Origin: Brevibacillus brevis NBRC 100599
Lineage (GTDB): Bacteria; Bacillota; Bacilli; Brevibacillales; Brevibacillaceae
NCBI RefSeq assembly: GCF_000010165.1
Contig: NC_012491.1
Location: 27,501 to 91,500 of the forward strand
Direction of reading: 5' to 3'
DNA length: 64,000 bases
Part shown: one piece after another, positions 54,232-63,121 of the stretch
Layout: each line of letters opens with the position of its first letter
Numbering within the stretch: position 1 is the first letter of the stretch
Program-made: the position numbers and the translations under genes
Notes under the pieces: generated by a model
What the model saw: the letters and a program-made list of their open reading frames with translations, nothing else
What the model was told of the DNA's origin: nothing
Database searches by the model: none

Positions 54232-55704
54232 GTGTTGGAGAGAGATGTTGAATTTCGGGAGCGACAAAAGCGTGCGCCCCTTTATGAACAGCTTGAACGG
54301 CACGCCAAGCATCGGCCGCATCCGTTTCATGTGCCAGGACATAAAATGGGCAACAGCTTTGACAACCATGCGAAAAATCGCTTTCAAGACATTTTGGAGC
54401 TGGACGTAACGGAAATTAGCGGGACAGACGACCTGCATCAGCCACAGGGTGTCATTGCAGAAGCGCAGGATTTGGCGGCGCAAGCCTTCCATGCGGAACA
54501 GACCAAGTTTTTGATCGGAGGAAGTACAGTAGGAAATATCGCCCTCATCATGACGGTATGCAGACCGGGCGACAAGATACTCGTACAACGCAATTGCCAT
54601 AAATCTGTATTCAACGGCATTATGATGGCGAGAGCAACCCCGATCTTTTTAGTACCTGCCGTCGATCTGGCAACAGGAGTCGCTGCGGGTGTAAGGCGCG
54701 AAGATGTAGAGCGTGCGCTGCTTGCACACCCCGATGCCAAGGCAGTTTTTTTGACGAATCCGACCTATTATGGAATGGGTATCGATTTGGCGAAATTGGC
54801 GGCTACTGTCCATCGGTTTGACGTACCGCTTTTAATAGACGAAGCTCACGGTGCCCACTACGGGTTCCATCCTGCCTTTCCGCGTTCTGCTATGCAGGAA
54901 GGTGCAGATGCTTCGGTCCAATCGACACACAAAATGGGAACAGCGATGACGATGTCCTCGATGCTGCATATTCAGGGGGAGCGGATTGATCGTGAACGGT
55001 TGTTCCGCCATCTCGCCATGCTTCAGTCTTCCAGCCCATCCTATGTGCTGATGGCTTCGCTCGATGTAGCCAGACGTCATCTGGTGTTGGAGGCGACCGA
55101 GGAGTGGAACAGGTTGTTGCCGCTTTTGGACAAGTTTCGGGAGCGACTTGATCGACTGGACTGGCTGGATTGGCCGCGCCTGTCCACAAACAGCGTATAC
55201 GCTACGCTTGACCCGTTGAAGCTGTTTTTTCATTTGCGAACAGCCCAATTCAGTGGATTTGACTTGCAGAAATGGATGGAAAAGCACGGGATTTTCTCGG
55301 AGCTGGCGGATGACTCTCATGTACTCCTCGCAGCCTCGACAGGAACAGCCTCCCGTGACCTGGAAGCTTTGTGTAGATTGCTTGAATCGATGGCGCCACA
55401 AGTAGAACCGGGGGAGGAGCGCATTCTTTTGGCGGGAGTCGTGTCTTCCCATTATTTGCGCGAGCAGGCATTGCCGATGCATGAAGCCGTTGATTGCCCG
55501 AGGGAGTCCATTCTTTTGGAGCAGGCTCTGGGACGCATTGTGGCAGAGATGGTGATTCCATATCCGCCAGGGATTCCGGTGCTGGTGCCAGGCGAGCGGA
55601 TCGATGAAGAAAGTCTGGCGATGCTAAAGGAATTGGCGAGAGGACAAACACGATTCCACGGCGTACAAGACGACCAGCTACAAACGATACAGGTTTTACG
55701 ATAA
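54232..55704 (+). CDS. yaaO: Orn/Lys/Arg decarboxylase-family protein
   Basis: 490-residue fold-type I PLP enzyme. N-terminal RPHPFHVPGHKMG signature, PLP Asp in LLIDEAHGAHYGFH and PLP Lys in VQSTHKMGTAM. C-terminal domain with PYPPGIPVLVPGE. Decarboxylates ornithine, lysine or arginine for polyamine synthesis; the substrate is not decided by sequence. GTG 54232 follows AAAGGACG. Upstream of tmk with a 40-bp gap, as in B. subtilis yaaO-tmk. Confidence 0.9.
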   Translation: MLERDVEFRERQKRAPLYEQLERHAKHRPHPFHVPGHKMGNSFDNHAKNRFQDILELDVTEISGTDDLHQPQGVIAEAQDLAAQAFHAEQTKFLIGGSTVGNIALIMTVCRPGDKILVQRNCHKSVFNGIMMARATPIFLVPAVDLATGVAAGVRREDVERALLAHPDAKAVFLTNPTYYGMGIDLAKLAATVHRFDVPLLIDEAHGAHYGFHPAFPRSAMQEGADASVQSTHKMGTAMTMSSMLHIQGERIDRERLFRHLAMLQSSSPSYVLMASLDVARRHLVLEATEEWNRLLPLLDKFRERLDRLDWLDWPRLSTNSVYATLDPLKLFFHLRTAQFSGFDLQKWMEKHGIFSELADDSHVLLAASTGTASRDLEALCRLLESMAPQVEPGEERILLAGVVSSHYLREQALPMHEAVDCPRESILLEQALGRIVAEMVIPYPPGIPVLVPGERIDEESLAMLKELARGQTRFHGVQDDQLQTIQVLR

Positions 55705-55743
55705 TTTAAGCAACTGGCCTGCTACAACAGGGGTGGAAGGAGT

Positions 55744-56385
55744 ATGGAAGTGGCAACAGGAAAAAAAGGCCGATTTATTACGATAGAAGGCGGAGAAGGG
55801 GCTGGGAAATCCACCGTCATCGCCAAGCTGTACGAAGAGCTGAAAACGCGGGGAGTCGATGTGCTTTTGACTCGTGAGCCCGGTGGAATTGATATCGCCG
55901 AAAAAATTCGGGAAATTATTTTGAATCCGGCCCACACGCAGATGGATGAAAGAACAGAGGCTCTCTTGTATGCGGCAGCACGTGGTCAGCATTTGGCGGA
56001 AAAGGTGTTACCTGCTTTGGCAGAGGGTAAGCTGGTACTGTGCGACCGTTTTATCGACAGTAGTCTCGCCTATCAAGGACATGCGCGGGGATTGGGTATT
56101 GATGCTGTCTACCAGATTAACCGATTTGCTGTCGGAGACTGTATGCCGGAATTGACTTTATTCTTTGATGTACAACCCGAAACCGGATTGGCACGGATTA
56201 ATGCTTCCCGTGGACGAGAAGTAAATCGTCTCGATCTGGAAGGGATGCGTTTCCATGAGCTTGTTCGAGAAGGGTATCAGCTGGTCATGGAACGCGACCC
56301 AGAGCGCTTTGTCGTCATTGATGCCGAGCAGCCGATGGAACAAGTATATCAATCTGCCCTACAGGCACTGCTAGACAGATTGTAA
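55744..56385 (+). CDS. tmk: Thymidylate kinase
   Basis: 213-residue enzyme phosphorylating dTMP to dTDP for DNA precursor synthesis. P-loop [13 protein letters not shown] (about residues 15-27), [19 protein letters not shown], and the LID region near [11 protein letters not shown]. Site GAAGGAGT before ATG 55744. Conserved with yaaQ, yaaR and holB. Confidence 0.96.
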   Translation: MEVATGKKGRFITIEGGEGAGKSTVIAKLYEELKTRGVDVLLTREPGGIDIAEKIREIILNPAHTQMDERTEALLYAAARGQHLAEKVLPALAEGKLVLCDRFIDSSLAYQGHARGLGIDAVYQINRFAVGDCMPELTLFFDVQPETGLARINASRGREVNRLDLEGMRFHELVREGYQLVMERDPERFVVIDAEQPMEQVYQSALQALLDRL

Positions 56386-56527
56386 AGGCTGTAAGGTTCC
56401 CTGTACCGCAGGATGATGTACATGCTGTATAATATGTTTAAGCGAAATAACGTACCAAGCCTACGTGTTTTTCATACAATGAAGAAGTCAAATTGGGAAT
56501 CGATCATGGGAGAAAGGGTGATAGCCG

Positions 56528-56857
56528 ATGAAAATGGTAGTTGCGGTCGTCCAAGATAAAGATAGTGGTCGTCTGTCTCAACAACTGGTAAAAAAAGGTT
56601 TTCGTGCTACGAAGCTGGCTAGTACGGGTAGCTTTTTACGCGCCGGTAACACAACTTTTTTGATCGGTACGTCTGACGAAAGCGTGCCGGAAGTAATCGA
56701 CATCATTGCGCATAATTGCAAATCCCGCAAACAAATGGTCACTCCCGTCTCTCCACTCAGCAATGCTGTAGACTCGTTCATGCCATATCCGCTGGAAGTA
56801 CAGGTGGGTGGTGCGGCAGTATTCGTATTGGATGTCGGGGAGTTCCACTCATTTTAA
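56528..56857 (+). CDS. darA: Cyclic-di-AMP receptor (DarA/YaaQ, PII-like)
   Basis: 109-residue trimeric PII-like protein that binds c-di-AMP. Recognised by length and KMVVAVVQDKDSGRLSQQLV, GFRATKLASTGSFLRAGNTT and GVGE-type end (VFVLDVGEFHSF). Upstream of yaaR-holB. Site GAAAGGGTG before ATG 56528. Confidence 0.95.
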   Translation: MKMVVAVVQDKDSGRLSQQLVKKGFRATKLASTGSFLRAGNTTFLIGTSDESVPEVIDIIAHNCKSRKQMVTPVSPLSNAVDSFMPYPLEVQVGGAAVFVLDVGEFHSF

Positions 56858-56949
56858 TGTGGTTCCTTCTCTCTTTTTTCGCAGCTTTCGTATATACTTG
56901 ATCTCATGGGGACAAACCCTGTATTGGATCGGGCGACGGAGGTGGCGAT

Positions 56950-57396
56950 ATGAAAATCAGTGATGGGTTACGGCCTAAACTGGACTTGATTAAAACGACG
57001 GATTCACGCAAGAATCCTCAACTGGAAAAGCTGAATTTTGGCACGATGATTCAAGGAGAAGACGAACGTATGTCTCAGGAGAAGCTTACCCGGCTGCTGA
57101 CAGACATAGACAAGCAGGGACAGATTCTTGCTCGTTCCCGCGCCGTTCGTGACTTCTATGCTTATAAAAATCTCGTCAAGCAGTTCATGGAAGAGGCTGT
57201 GAAGTTCGGCATTGCCTTAGATGACAGACGAGGAATGAATCGACGTGGTCGCAGCAGGCTGTACAAGATCGTCAAAGAGGTGGATGCAGAGCTGCTCAAG
57301 CTGACAGATGAGCTCTTGAGCGAGCAGGCACCAACGATTGATTTGTTAGCCAGGATTGGCGAAATCCGCGGCATGTTGATCAATTTGTATTTTTAG
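56950..57396 (+). CDS. yaaR: YaaR/DUF327 family protein
   Basis: 148-residue helical protein of the YaaR family with a C-terminal stretch ARIGEIRGMLINLYF and basic NRRGRSRLYKIVKEVDAELL. Conserved between yaaQ and holB in Bacillales; function not established. ATG 56950 is preceded by GGAGGTGG. Confidence 0.92.
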   Translation: MKISDGLRPKLDLIKTTDSRKNPQLEKLNFGTMIQGEDERMSQEKLTRLLTDIDKQGQILARSRAVRDFYAYKNLVKQFMEEAVKFGIALDDRRGMNRRGRSRLYKIVKEVDAELLKLTDELLSEQAPTIDLLARIGEIRGMLINLYF

Positions 57397-57412
57397 TGGG
57401 TGTGAAACCATC

Positions 57413-58393
57413 ATGACATGGACCCGTTTTTCTCAGCAGCCACGAGCACAGGAACTGCTGTCTCATAGTTTGCGCAACGAACGACTGGCACACGCCTACT
57501 TGCTGGCGGGTCCCAAAGGTTCAGGTAAAAAGCAGATGGCCCTGCATCTGGCGAAGTCCCTTTTTTGTTCGGAAAGGGAGGCAGACGCCTGCGGGGCCTG
57601 TGTTACATGCAGGCGCATAGATGGTGGCAACCATCCGGATGTGTTGTTTATTACGCCTGATGGGGCTTCGATTAAGATCGACCAGATCCGTTCGCTGCAA
57701 AAAGAAATGGCGATGCGCGCCGTCGAGTCGTCACGCAAGGTATATATCATCGAGCACGTCGATAAAATGACGACACAGGCTGCCAACAGTCTGCTCAAGT
57801 TTCTGGAGGAACCGCCCGCTGGTGTACTGGCACTACTTTTGACAGAGCACAGCCATGCGATTCTTCCTACGATTTTATCTCGATGCCAAATCGTTCAATT
57901 TTCACCACTTTCTGCAGAATCGATTGCGGAAAAGTTGCGTGCAGAGGGCGTTTTGGCGGGAATGGCGCAGGTTGCCTCCCACATTACGACAAATGTGGAA
58001 GAAGCTATGACACTCAGCCAATCAGAATCGTTTGCACAGCTAAGAAATCTAGTGATACAATTGGTGCAGGAGTGCAAACAGCGCAATTCATCTGCACTCT
58101 TAACGATCCATGATATGTTGCAAAAGAGCGACAAAAGTAAAGAGGAACTACCCCTCTTTTTAGATTTGCTCATCCTTTGGCTGCGCGATATCCTGTATTT
58201 GCAAGTAGGCAGGCATGCCCATCTCATTAACAGCGACCAACAGGATGTGCTGCAAGGACAAGCACTGGTATGGACAAAAGCTGAGCTCTTGCGTGGGATA
58301 GATTTGGTCATGGAGACGAAAAATCGGATAGAGCGAAATGCCAACGCACAGTTGGCTCTTGAGCGGTTGGTTCTTCAATTCCAGGAGGGATAA
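57413..58393 (+). CDS. holB: DNA polymerase III subunit delta'
   Basis: 326-residue clamp-loader subunit. RFC-type P-loop variant AGPKGSGKKQMAL, zinc module CSEREADACGACVTC (about residues 50-64), KVYIIEHVDKMT and FLEEPP. Acts with DnaX and delta to load the beta clamp. 13 bp after yaaR; ricT follows 3 bp later, so one transcript. Confidence 0.95.
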   Translation: MTWTRFSQQPRAQELLSHSLRNERLAHAYLLAGPKGSGKKQMALHLAKSLFCSEREADACGACVTCRRIDGGNHPDVLFITPDGASIKIDQIRSLQKEMAMRAVESSRKVYIIEHVDKMTTQAANSLLKFLEEPPAGVLALLLTEHSHAILPTILSRCQIVQFSPLSAESIAEKLRAEGVLAGMAQVASHITTNVEEAMTLSQSESFAQLRNLVIQLVQECKQRNSSALLTIHDMLQKSDKSKEELPLFLDLLILWLRDILYLQVGRHAHLINSDQQDVLQGQALVWTKAELLRGIDLVMETKNRIERNANAQLALERLVLQFQEG

Positions 58394-58396
58394 CCC

Positions 58397-59212
58397 TTGT
58401 ACGAGGTTGTTGGGGTCCGCTTTAAGAAAGCGGGCAAAATATATTACTTCGACCCTGACCGACTGCCGATTGAGCAAGACTGCACCGTCATCGTGGAAAC
58501 GGCGCGAGGGGTCGAATTTGGCAAGGTCGTCATTGGCAAAAAAGAAGTGGCTGAGTCTGATGTCGTATTGCCGCTGAAAAAGGTCATTCGGATGGCAGAC
58601 GAGCGAGATGCAAAACAGGTGGATGAAAACAAGCAAGCCGCCAAGAATGCTTTTGCTGTATGTCAGACGAAGATCAAAGAGCACAAGCTCGATATGAAGC
58701 TGGTCGATGTGGAATACACGTTCGACCGCAACAAGATTATCTTTTATTTTACTGCTGACGGCAGGGTTGATTTCCGTGAGCTTGTAAAAGACCTCGCCTC
58801 CGTATTCCGCACCCGGATTGAGCTTCGCCAGATCGGTGTGCGTGACGAAGCCAAAATGCTCGGCGGGATCGGGCCTTGTGGCAGGTTGCTTTGCTGTTCG
58901 ACGTTCCTCGGCGATTTCGAGCCTGTCTCGATCAAAATGGCCAAGGACCAAAATCTTTCGTTGAATCCAGCCAAAATCTCTGGTCTATGCGGCCGGTTGA
59001 TGTGCTGTTTAAAATACGAGAACGACAACTATGAAAGCTCGAAGGATGAGATGCCGGATGTCGGCAAATTGGTCACCACCCCGATGGGGAATGGACGAGT
59101 CGTTTCCGTAAACGTGCTTGACCAATCTGTTCAAGTAGAGCTTTCAATTGACAAACGTGTCACCGAATTCGGATTGGATGAGATTGCGATAGGTCTCCCC
59201 ACCTTTGAATAA
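58397..59212 (+). CDS. ricT: RicT/YaaT (PSP1 domain) protein
   Basis: 271-residue protein of the RicT family with PSP1 domain; cysteines in GGIGPCGRLLCCSTFL and ISGLCGRLMCCLKYE bind an iron-sulfur cluster in the RicAFT complex, which affects RNase Y, sporulation and biofilm. TTG 58397 follows GGAGGG. Directly before yabA as in Bacillus. Confidence 0.95.
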   Translation: MYEVVGVRFKKAGKIYYFDPDRLPIEQDCTVIVETARGVEFGKVVIGKKEVAESDVVLPLKKVIRMADERDAKQVDENKQAAKNAFAVCQTKIKEHKLDMKLVDVEYTFDRNKIIFYFTADGRVDFRELVKDLASVFRTRIELRQIGVRDEAKMLGGIGPCGRLLCCSTFLGDFEPVSIKMAKDQNLSLNPAKISGLCGRLMCCLKYENDNYESSKDEMPDVGKLVTTPMGNGRVVSVNVLDQSVQVELSIDKRVTEFGLDEIAIGLPTFE

Positions 59213-59240
59213 AGTGTGGGGGTAGGGGAGAGGTGAGCTA

Positions 59241-59612
59241 GTGGACAAACGGGAAATCTTCGTCAAGATGGCGAGCATTGAAGAACGTATTGGCGACCTT
59301 TATAAGGAAATTGGTGAATTGAAAGACGTCATCGTTGTTTTGATGGAGGAAAACGCCCAATTACTCGTTGAAAACCAGCACCTTCGCAACCGACTAGACA
59401 GGAAAAAGACCGGCTCCCAAGCAAAACAAAAGGGAACAAGCCCTGTCGCGAAGGAAAAAGCCAAAAAGGCAGTGGTCGGCGAAGGATATGACAACCTAGC
59501 CCGTTTGTACGCGGAAGGATTTCATATCTGTAATGTGCATTTCGGCAGCCTGCGAAAAGAAGGGGATTGCCTGTTCTGTCTCTCATTCCTGAGCGGCGGC
59601 CCTCAAAAATAA
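59241..59612 (+). CDS. yabA: Replication initiation control protein YabA
   Basis: 123-residue protein limiting DnaA activity. N-terminal coiled coil (about residues 5-55: [19 protein letters not shown]), a linker, and C-terminal zinc motif HICNVHFG...[13 protein letters not shown] 59241 follows GGGAGAGG. Terminator after it. Confidence 0.93.
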
Positions 59613-59635
59613 GCGGTGAGTAACCAGCACCACAT

Positions 59636-59673
59636 GAAAAAGCGACCTGGGCCACGTGTCAGGTCGCTTTTTT
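59636..59673 (+). terminator. Intrinsic terminator after yabA
   Basis: AAAAAGCGACCTG and CAGGTCGCTTTTTT arms. Confidence 0.9.
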
Positions 59674-59720
59674 CCGGATAGGAATAATAAGACAAGAACA
59701 AAAGGGAGTACGAGTCGCAG

Positions 59721-60488
59721 ATGGAACCTGTCACCAACGTGCCGCTGTACGAAACAGAGCGCATCGATGATTTATTGACACATGAAATGAAAATAATCCA
59801 GAGCCACGAGGTGTTTTGCTTCTCCATGGACGCAGTTCTTTTGGCGCGATTCGCATCGGTGCCGAAGCGCGGAAAAGTATTGGATATGTGCACGGGCAAT
59901 GGAGCTATACCGCTCATTATGACGACGCGTACGCCAGAAGCCAGTTTTGATGGAATCGAAATTCAAGAGCGTTTGTTCAGCATGGCGAGCCGCAATGTGA
60001 CATTGAATGGTTTGAACGAGCGAATTACGATGCATCATGGCGATGTGAAGGATGCGGTGTCGCTGTTTGGGCACGGGAATTTCGATTTGATCACCTGCAA
60101 TCCCCCATATATGCCTGCGACCAGTGGGGAGAAAAACATCAGCGAGCACTTTGCGATCGCTCGTCATGAGATTATGCTGTCCTTGGAGGATGTCATTCGC
60201 GTGGGGAGTCAGTTGCTAAAAAATGGCGGGAAGCTGGCGCTCGTGCATCGATCCACACGTTTGATCGACATCGTTTCGCTTATGCGCCAATACGGCATTG
60301 AGCCGAAACGAATGCGTCTGGTTTATCCGCGTAGGGAAGCAGAGCCGAATATGGTTCTGATCGAGGGAATAAGGGGTGGAAAGCCGGAGCTGAGAATTCA
60401 GCCGCCGCTGATTGTGTATGAAAATGGAGAGCAATACTGTGAAGAACTACAGGAAATCTATTATGGCAGACGAGATTCCCTCGAGTAA
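59721..60488 (+). CDS. trmN6: tRNA1(Val) (adenine(37)-N6)-methyltransferase
   Basis: 255-residue SAM enzyme methylating A37 of tRNA-Val. SAM motif [13 protein letters not shown] (about residues 53-65) and catalytic NPPY in ITCNPPYMP. YabB family position before yazA-rsmI as in Bacillus. ATG 59721 follows AAAGGGAG. Confidence 0.93.
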   Translation: MEPVTNVPLYETERIDDLLTHEMKIIQSHEVFCFSMDAVLLARFASVPKRGKVLDMCTGNGAIPLIMTTRTPEASFDGIEIQERLFSMASRNVTLNGLNERITMHHGDVKDAVSLFGHGNFDLITCNPPYMPATSGEKNISEHFAIARHEIMLSLEDVIRVGSQLLKNGGKLALVHRSTRLIDIVSLMRQYGIEPKRMRLVYPRREAEPNMVLIEGIRGGKPELRIQPPLIVYENGEQYCEELQEIYYGRRDSLE

Positions 60489-60738
60489 GAGTCACTATGT
60501 CTACATCCTCTCTTGTGCGGATGGGACACTCTACACCGGATATACAACAGAGCTGATCCGTCGCTTGGCTGCTCATAATGAAGGAAAGGGTGCCAAGTAT
60601 ACGAGAGGCCGCGGGCCAGTGGAGCTGCTCTATTGGGAAGAAGGGGCAGACCGTTCCTGGGGTCTCAAGCGTGAAGAGAGCATCAAACGATTAACGCGCA
60701 AGAAAAAAGAAGAATTGATTGGAGGGGCCTCCGAATGA
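60463..60738 (+). CDS. yazA: GIY-YIG nuclease-superfamily protein YazA
   Basis: 91-residue single-domain GIY-YIG protein with [18 protein letters not shown] and Arg in [17 protein letters not shown] 60463 overlaps the end of trmN6 by 26 bp and its stop overlaps the rsmI start (ATGA). The function of YazA proteins in the cell is unclear. Confidence 0.92.
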   Translation: MADEIPSSKSHYVYILSCADGTLYTGYTTELIRRLAAHNEGKGAKYTRGRGPVELLYWEEGADRSWGLKREESIKRLTRKKKEELIGGASE

Positions 60739-61607
60739 ATGTGCAACGCAGTTTTGCGTCAGAAGAAGCAGGAGTCCTTTATTTGGTGGCTACACCCATC
60801 GGTAATCTCGATGATATCACGGTGCGGTGTCTAAATACGTTGCGTGAAGTCGATGTCATCGCGTGTGAAGATACGCGCCAGACGAGAAAGCTGCTGAATC
60901 ATTTTCAAATCGAAAAACGTACGGTCAGCTATCACGAGCATAATAAGGAAGCAAGTGGAAATGGGTTGCTACAGTGGCTCGCCGAGGGCAAAAAGATTGC
61001 CTTGGTAAGCGACGCTGGCTTGCCGGCTATTTCCGACCCGGGTGCGGAACTCGTACGAGATGCGACCGCAGCAGGATTTTCTGTCATCCCCGTTCCAGGT
61101 GCCAATGCGGCGTTGACAGCTTTGATCGCTTCCGGTCTTCCTACTGATCGCTTTGTATTTTGCGGATTTATGGGACGCGAAAACAAAGAAAGACGCGAAG
61201 AGCTGGAACGACTGAAGCGATATCCAGAAACGCTGATTTTTTATGAAGCTCCTCATCGGGTGGAAAAGACGCTTGCGGCCATGCGGGAAGCGTGGGGGAA
61301 TCGGCGAGCTGTCCTGGCAAGAGAGCTGACAAAGCGCTACGAGGAATTTGCGCGCGGGACGTTGGACGAGCTGTTGGAATGGCTCAGAAGCGGCGAGGTA
61401 CGCGGTGAGTTTTGTGTTATTGTCGAAGGCAACACCGGTCCGCTGGAAGCGGAAGTCGATGATGCATGGTGGCAATCACTGAGTATCGTGGAGCACGTGG
61501 ATCATTACTGCGCACAAGGCATGGGAAAAAAGGAAGCCATCAAGCAAGCAGCTGATGATCGAAACGTATCCAAACGAGATGTTTACAACGAATATCATCG
61601 TGAATAA
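60735..61607 (+). CDS. rsmI: 16S rRNA (cytidine(1402)-2'-O)-methyltransferase
   Basis: 290-residue SAM enzyme that 2'-O-methylates C1402 of 16S rRNA. Recognised by [40 protein letters not shown] and [17 protein letters not shown] 60735 follows GGAGGGG. Last gene of the trmN6-yazA-rsmI unit. Confidence 0.95.
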   Translation: MNVQRSFASEEAGVLYLVATPIGNLDDITVRCLNTLREVDVIACEDTRQTRKLLNHFQIEKRTVSYHEHNKEASGNGLLQWLAEGKKIALVSDAGLPAISDPGAELVRDATAAGFSVIPVPGANAALTALIASGLPTDRFVFCGFMGRENKERREELERLKRYPETLIFYEAPHRVEKTLAAMREAWGNRRAVLARELTKRYEEFARGTLDELLEWLRSGEVRGEFCVIVEGNTGPLEAEVDDAWWQSLSIVEHVDHYCAQGMGKKEAIKQAADDRNVSKRDVYNEYHRE

Positions 61608-61623
61608 AAGGGAATGAGTGAGC

Positions 61624-61652
61624 AAAGCTGGCCGATATGGTCGGCTTTTTTC
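61624..61652 (+). terminator. Intrinsic terminator of rsmI
   Basis: AAAGCTGGCC and GGTCGGCTTT arms with G-U pairs are followed by TTTCTTTT. Confidence 0.75.
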
Positions 61653-61737
61653 TTTTCGTCATCTCGACGGGTTACGTTTAATACGATGGTAAGGGGTACC
61701 GCGGTGTTTTCGGAAGGAATGGAAGGGGGAATCAACA

Positions 61738-62388
61738 GTGGGTATACGTGATTCTCGTTTTATTGTGAATACAGATGAAAAAGACGATCACTTCATATTT
61801 ACGCTGCCCGTTACATGGAACAGTAGACCGTACGAATATGCTTGGGCCAAACAGTTTGCCAATCCGAATGACGTTGTGCTTGATTCAGCTTGTGGGATCT
61901 GCCACCCATTCAAATTTTATTTAGCCGATCATTGCAGGGAAGTACACGCTTGTGATCTTGATAATCGGATACTATCTAAGGAAGCGATCTATCAAGATAT
62001 TGTGGACGTATTTGGGAAAAGGGTAGCAGACAGCCTGCCTGTGCACTATTTTGATGGTATTCATTATTGTCGAGCCAATTTAACCTACTTGCCGTACTCA
62101 AATCAAAAGTTTGATACTGTATTTTGCATCTCTGTTCTCGAGCATCTCGAAGACCCGGTTATGGTGCAAGCATTCAGTGAATTTCACAGGGTGTTAAAAG
62201 ACGATGGGCAGCTCGTGCTCACTTTTGATTACCCGCTAATCAATTTAGCTCGACTACAGCAAGTTTTGGCGGAGGTTGGATTACAGTTTTCTGGCGATGT
62301 ATCCTTTGAAATGCCGACAGATGTGGTCTATTCTGATTTGTATGCGCTCAGGCTGTTCTTCTTCCGAGCGCTTTTGAAGAAAAAATAG
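61738..62388 (+). CDS. Class I SAM-dependent methyltransferase
   Basis: 216-residue methyltransferase with motif VVLDSACGICHPFKFYL (about residues 44-60) in place of the usual glycine-rich DxGxGxG loop, an acidic residue in ACDLDN, and FCISVLEHLEDP. The reduced glycine loop is slightly unusual. GTG 61738 follows GGAAGGGGG. Substrate unknown; not part of the conserved Bacillus order between rsmI and abrB. Confidence 0.8.
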   Translation: MGIRDSRFIVNTDEKDDHFIFTLPVTWNSRPYEYAWAKQFANPNDVVLDSACGICHPFKFYLADHCREVHACDLDNRILSKEAIYQDIVDVFGKRVADSLPVHYFDGIHYCRANLTYLPYSNQKFDTVFCISVLEHLEDPVMVQAFSEFHRVLKDDGQLVLTFDYPLINLARLQQVLAEVGLQFSGDVSFEMPTDVVYSDLYALRLFFFRALLKKK

Positions 62389-62398
62389 CAAAAAAAAA

Positions 62399-62427
62399 GC
62401 CTTTGTGGGGCTCGTCCCACAAAGGCA
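62399..62427. terminator. Bidirectional terminator
   Basis: GCCTTTGTGGG and CCCACAAAGGC perfect 11-bp arms between convergent genes, with an A run before and a weaker T signal after. Confidence 0.8.
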
Positions 62428-62448
62428 TGTTTATGTAATCAAATGATA

Positions 62449-62697
62449 TTAGCGTTTAACAGGCATTTCTGTCAGGCAATCTTGGCACACAATTTTACCT
62501 TTAAAGTGAGATACTTTGTCAGCGTTTCCACAGAAGATACATGCAGGCTCATACTTTTTCAGGATGATGCGCTCTCCGTCAACGTAGATTTCCAAAGCAT
62601 CTTTCTCAGCGATACCCAGAGTGCGGCGCAATTCGATTGGAATAACAACACGACCCAATTCATCTACTTTACGAACAATACCGGTTGATTTCATCAT
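62449..62697 (-). CDS. abrB: Transition-state regulator AbrB
   Basis: 82-residue DNA-binding regulator of transition-state and sporulation genes. Residues 1-52 are almost the B. subtilis AbrB N-domain (KSTGIVRKVDELGRVVIPIE and LRRTLGIAEKDALEIYVDGE). The C-terminus differs: a zinc-type CIFCGNADKVSHFKGKIVCQ...DC with CxxC pairs replaces the B. subtilis tetramerisation tail. ATG 62697 follows GGGAGGAG; a second ATG at 62694 is in frame. The promoter carries Spo0A boxes. Confidence 0.95.
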   Translation of the reverse strand: MMKSTGIVRKVDELGRVVIPIELRRTLGIAEKDALEIYVDGERIILKKYEPACIFCGNADKVSHFKGKIVCQDCLTEMPVKR

Positions 62698-62758
62698 AGT
62701 TAAAATCTCCTCCCAAAATACTGTATATGTCGATGCTATTGTTATACACTCATCATTT

Positions 62759-62819
62759 ATCGTCAATATTCGACATTTTCTGTTGGGATAATCATACCAG
62801 CCATTCCCAAAGGTGTCAA
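62759..62819 (-). promoter_or_regulatory. abrB promoter with tandem Spo0A boxes
   Basis: On the minus strand, a perfect TTGACA (62814-62819) and TATGAT (62791-62796) with a 17-bp spacer. About 10-25 bp after the start lie TGTCGAA (62769-62775) and TGACGAT (62759-62765), spaced as in B. subtilis abrB, where Spo0A~P represses. Confidence 0.88.
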
Positions 62820-62948
62820 CATGATTTTGACAATTCCTTGAAAAGCAAAATGTTTTTTCAAAACCGAAATGCTGTTAAATAGGTGTTTCTCAAAGTGTTG
62901 GAAAGGATATGGAAATTTTTATGGATAAAATTTACTGGGATTATTGGG

Positions 62949-62995
62949 TGTCGAATGAGTCGACGAATGTCGAAACCCAACAGATGATTCGACAA
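62949..62995 (+). promoter_or_regulatory. Three Spo0A-box-like sequences spaced by 20 bp
   Basis: TGTCGAA occurs at 62949-62955 and 62969-62975 on the plus strand and as its reverse complement TTCGACA at 62989-62995 (extending to TTTTGTCGAA on the minus strand). Start-to-start spacing is exactly 20 bp. They lie 130 bp upstream of the abrB -35 box and about 95-140 bp upstream of the metG promoter. The rest of 62830-63080 holds no convincing gene. Confidence 0.65.
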
Positions 62996-63088
62996 AAACC
63001 CCAAGTTTTCCCCTCTCTGCTTGTAATTTGTAAAGTTGGCATGAAGCGAGCGATAAAATCGCTTAGGAAGATGGGATTGTCGAGGATG

Positions 63089-63116
63089 TTTACAAAACAG
63101 GTTGGTCGTGTACAAT
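63089..63116 (+). promoter_or_regulatory. Promoter of the metG T-box transcript
   Basis: TTTACA (63089-63094) and TACAAT (63111-63116) with a 16-bp spacer, just before the leader. Confidence 0.65.
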
Positions 63117-63121
63117 AGAGG

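Noticed and set aside
54832-55482. 216-codon open frame on the minus strand
   Set aside because: Shadow of the decarboxylase gene; no motif and no ribosome site.
62921-63118. Possible 65-residue frame on the plus strand between abrB and metG
   Set aside because: No recognisable domain, a weak site, and the frame runs through the metG promoter; the Spo0A boxes better explain the region.
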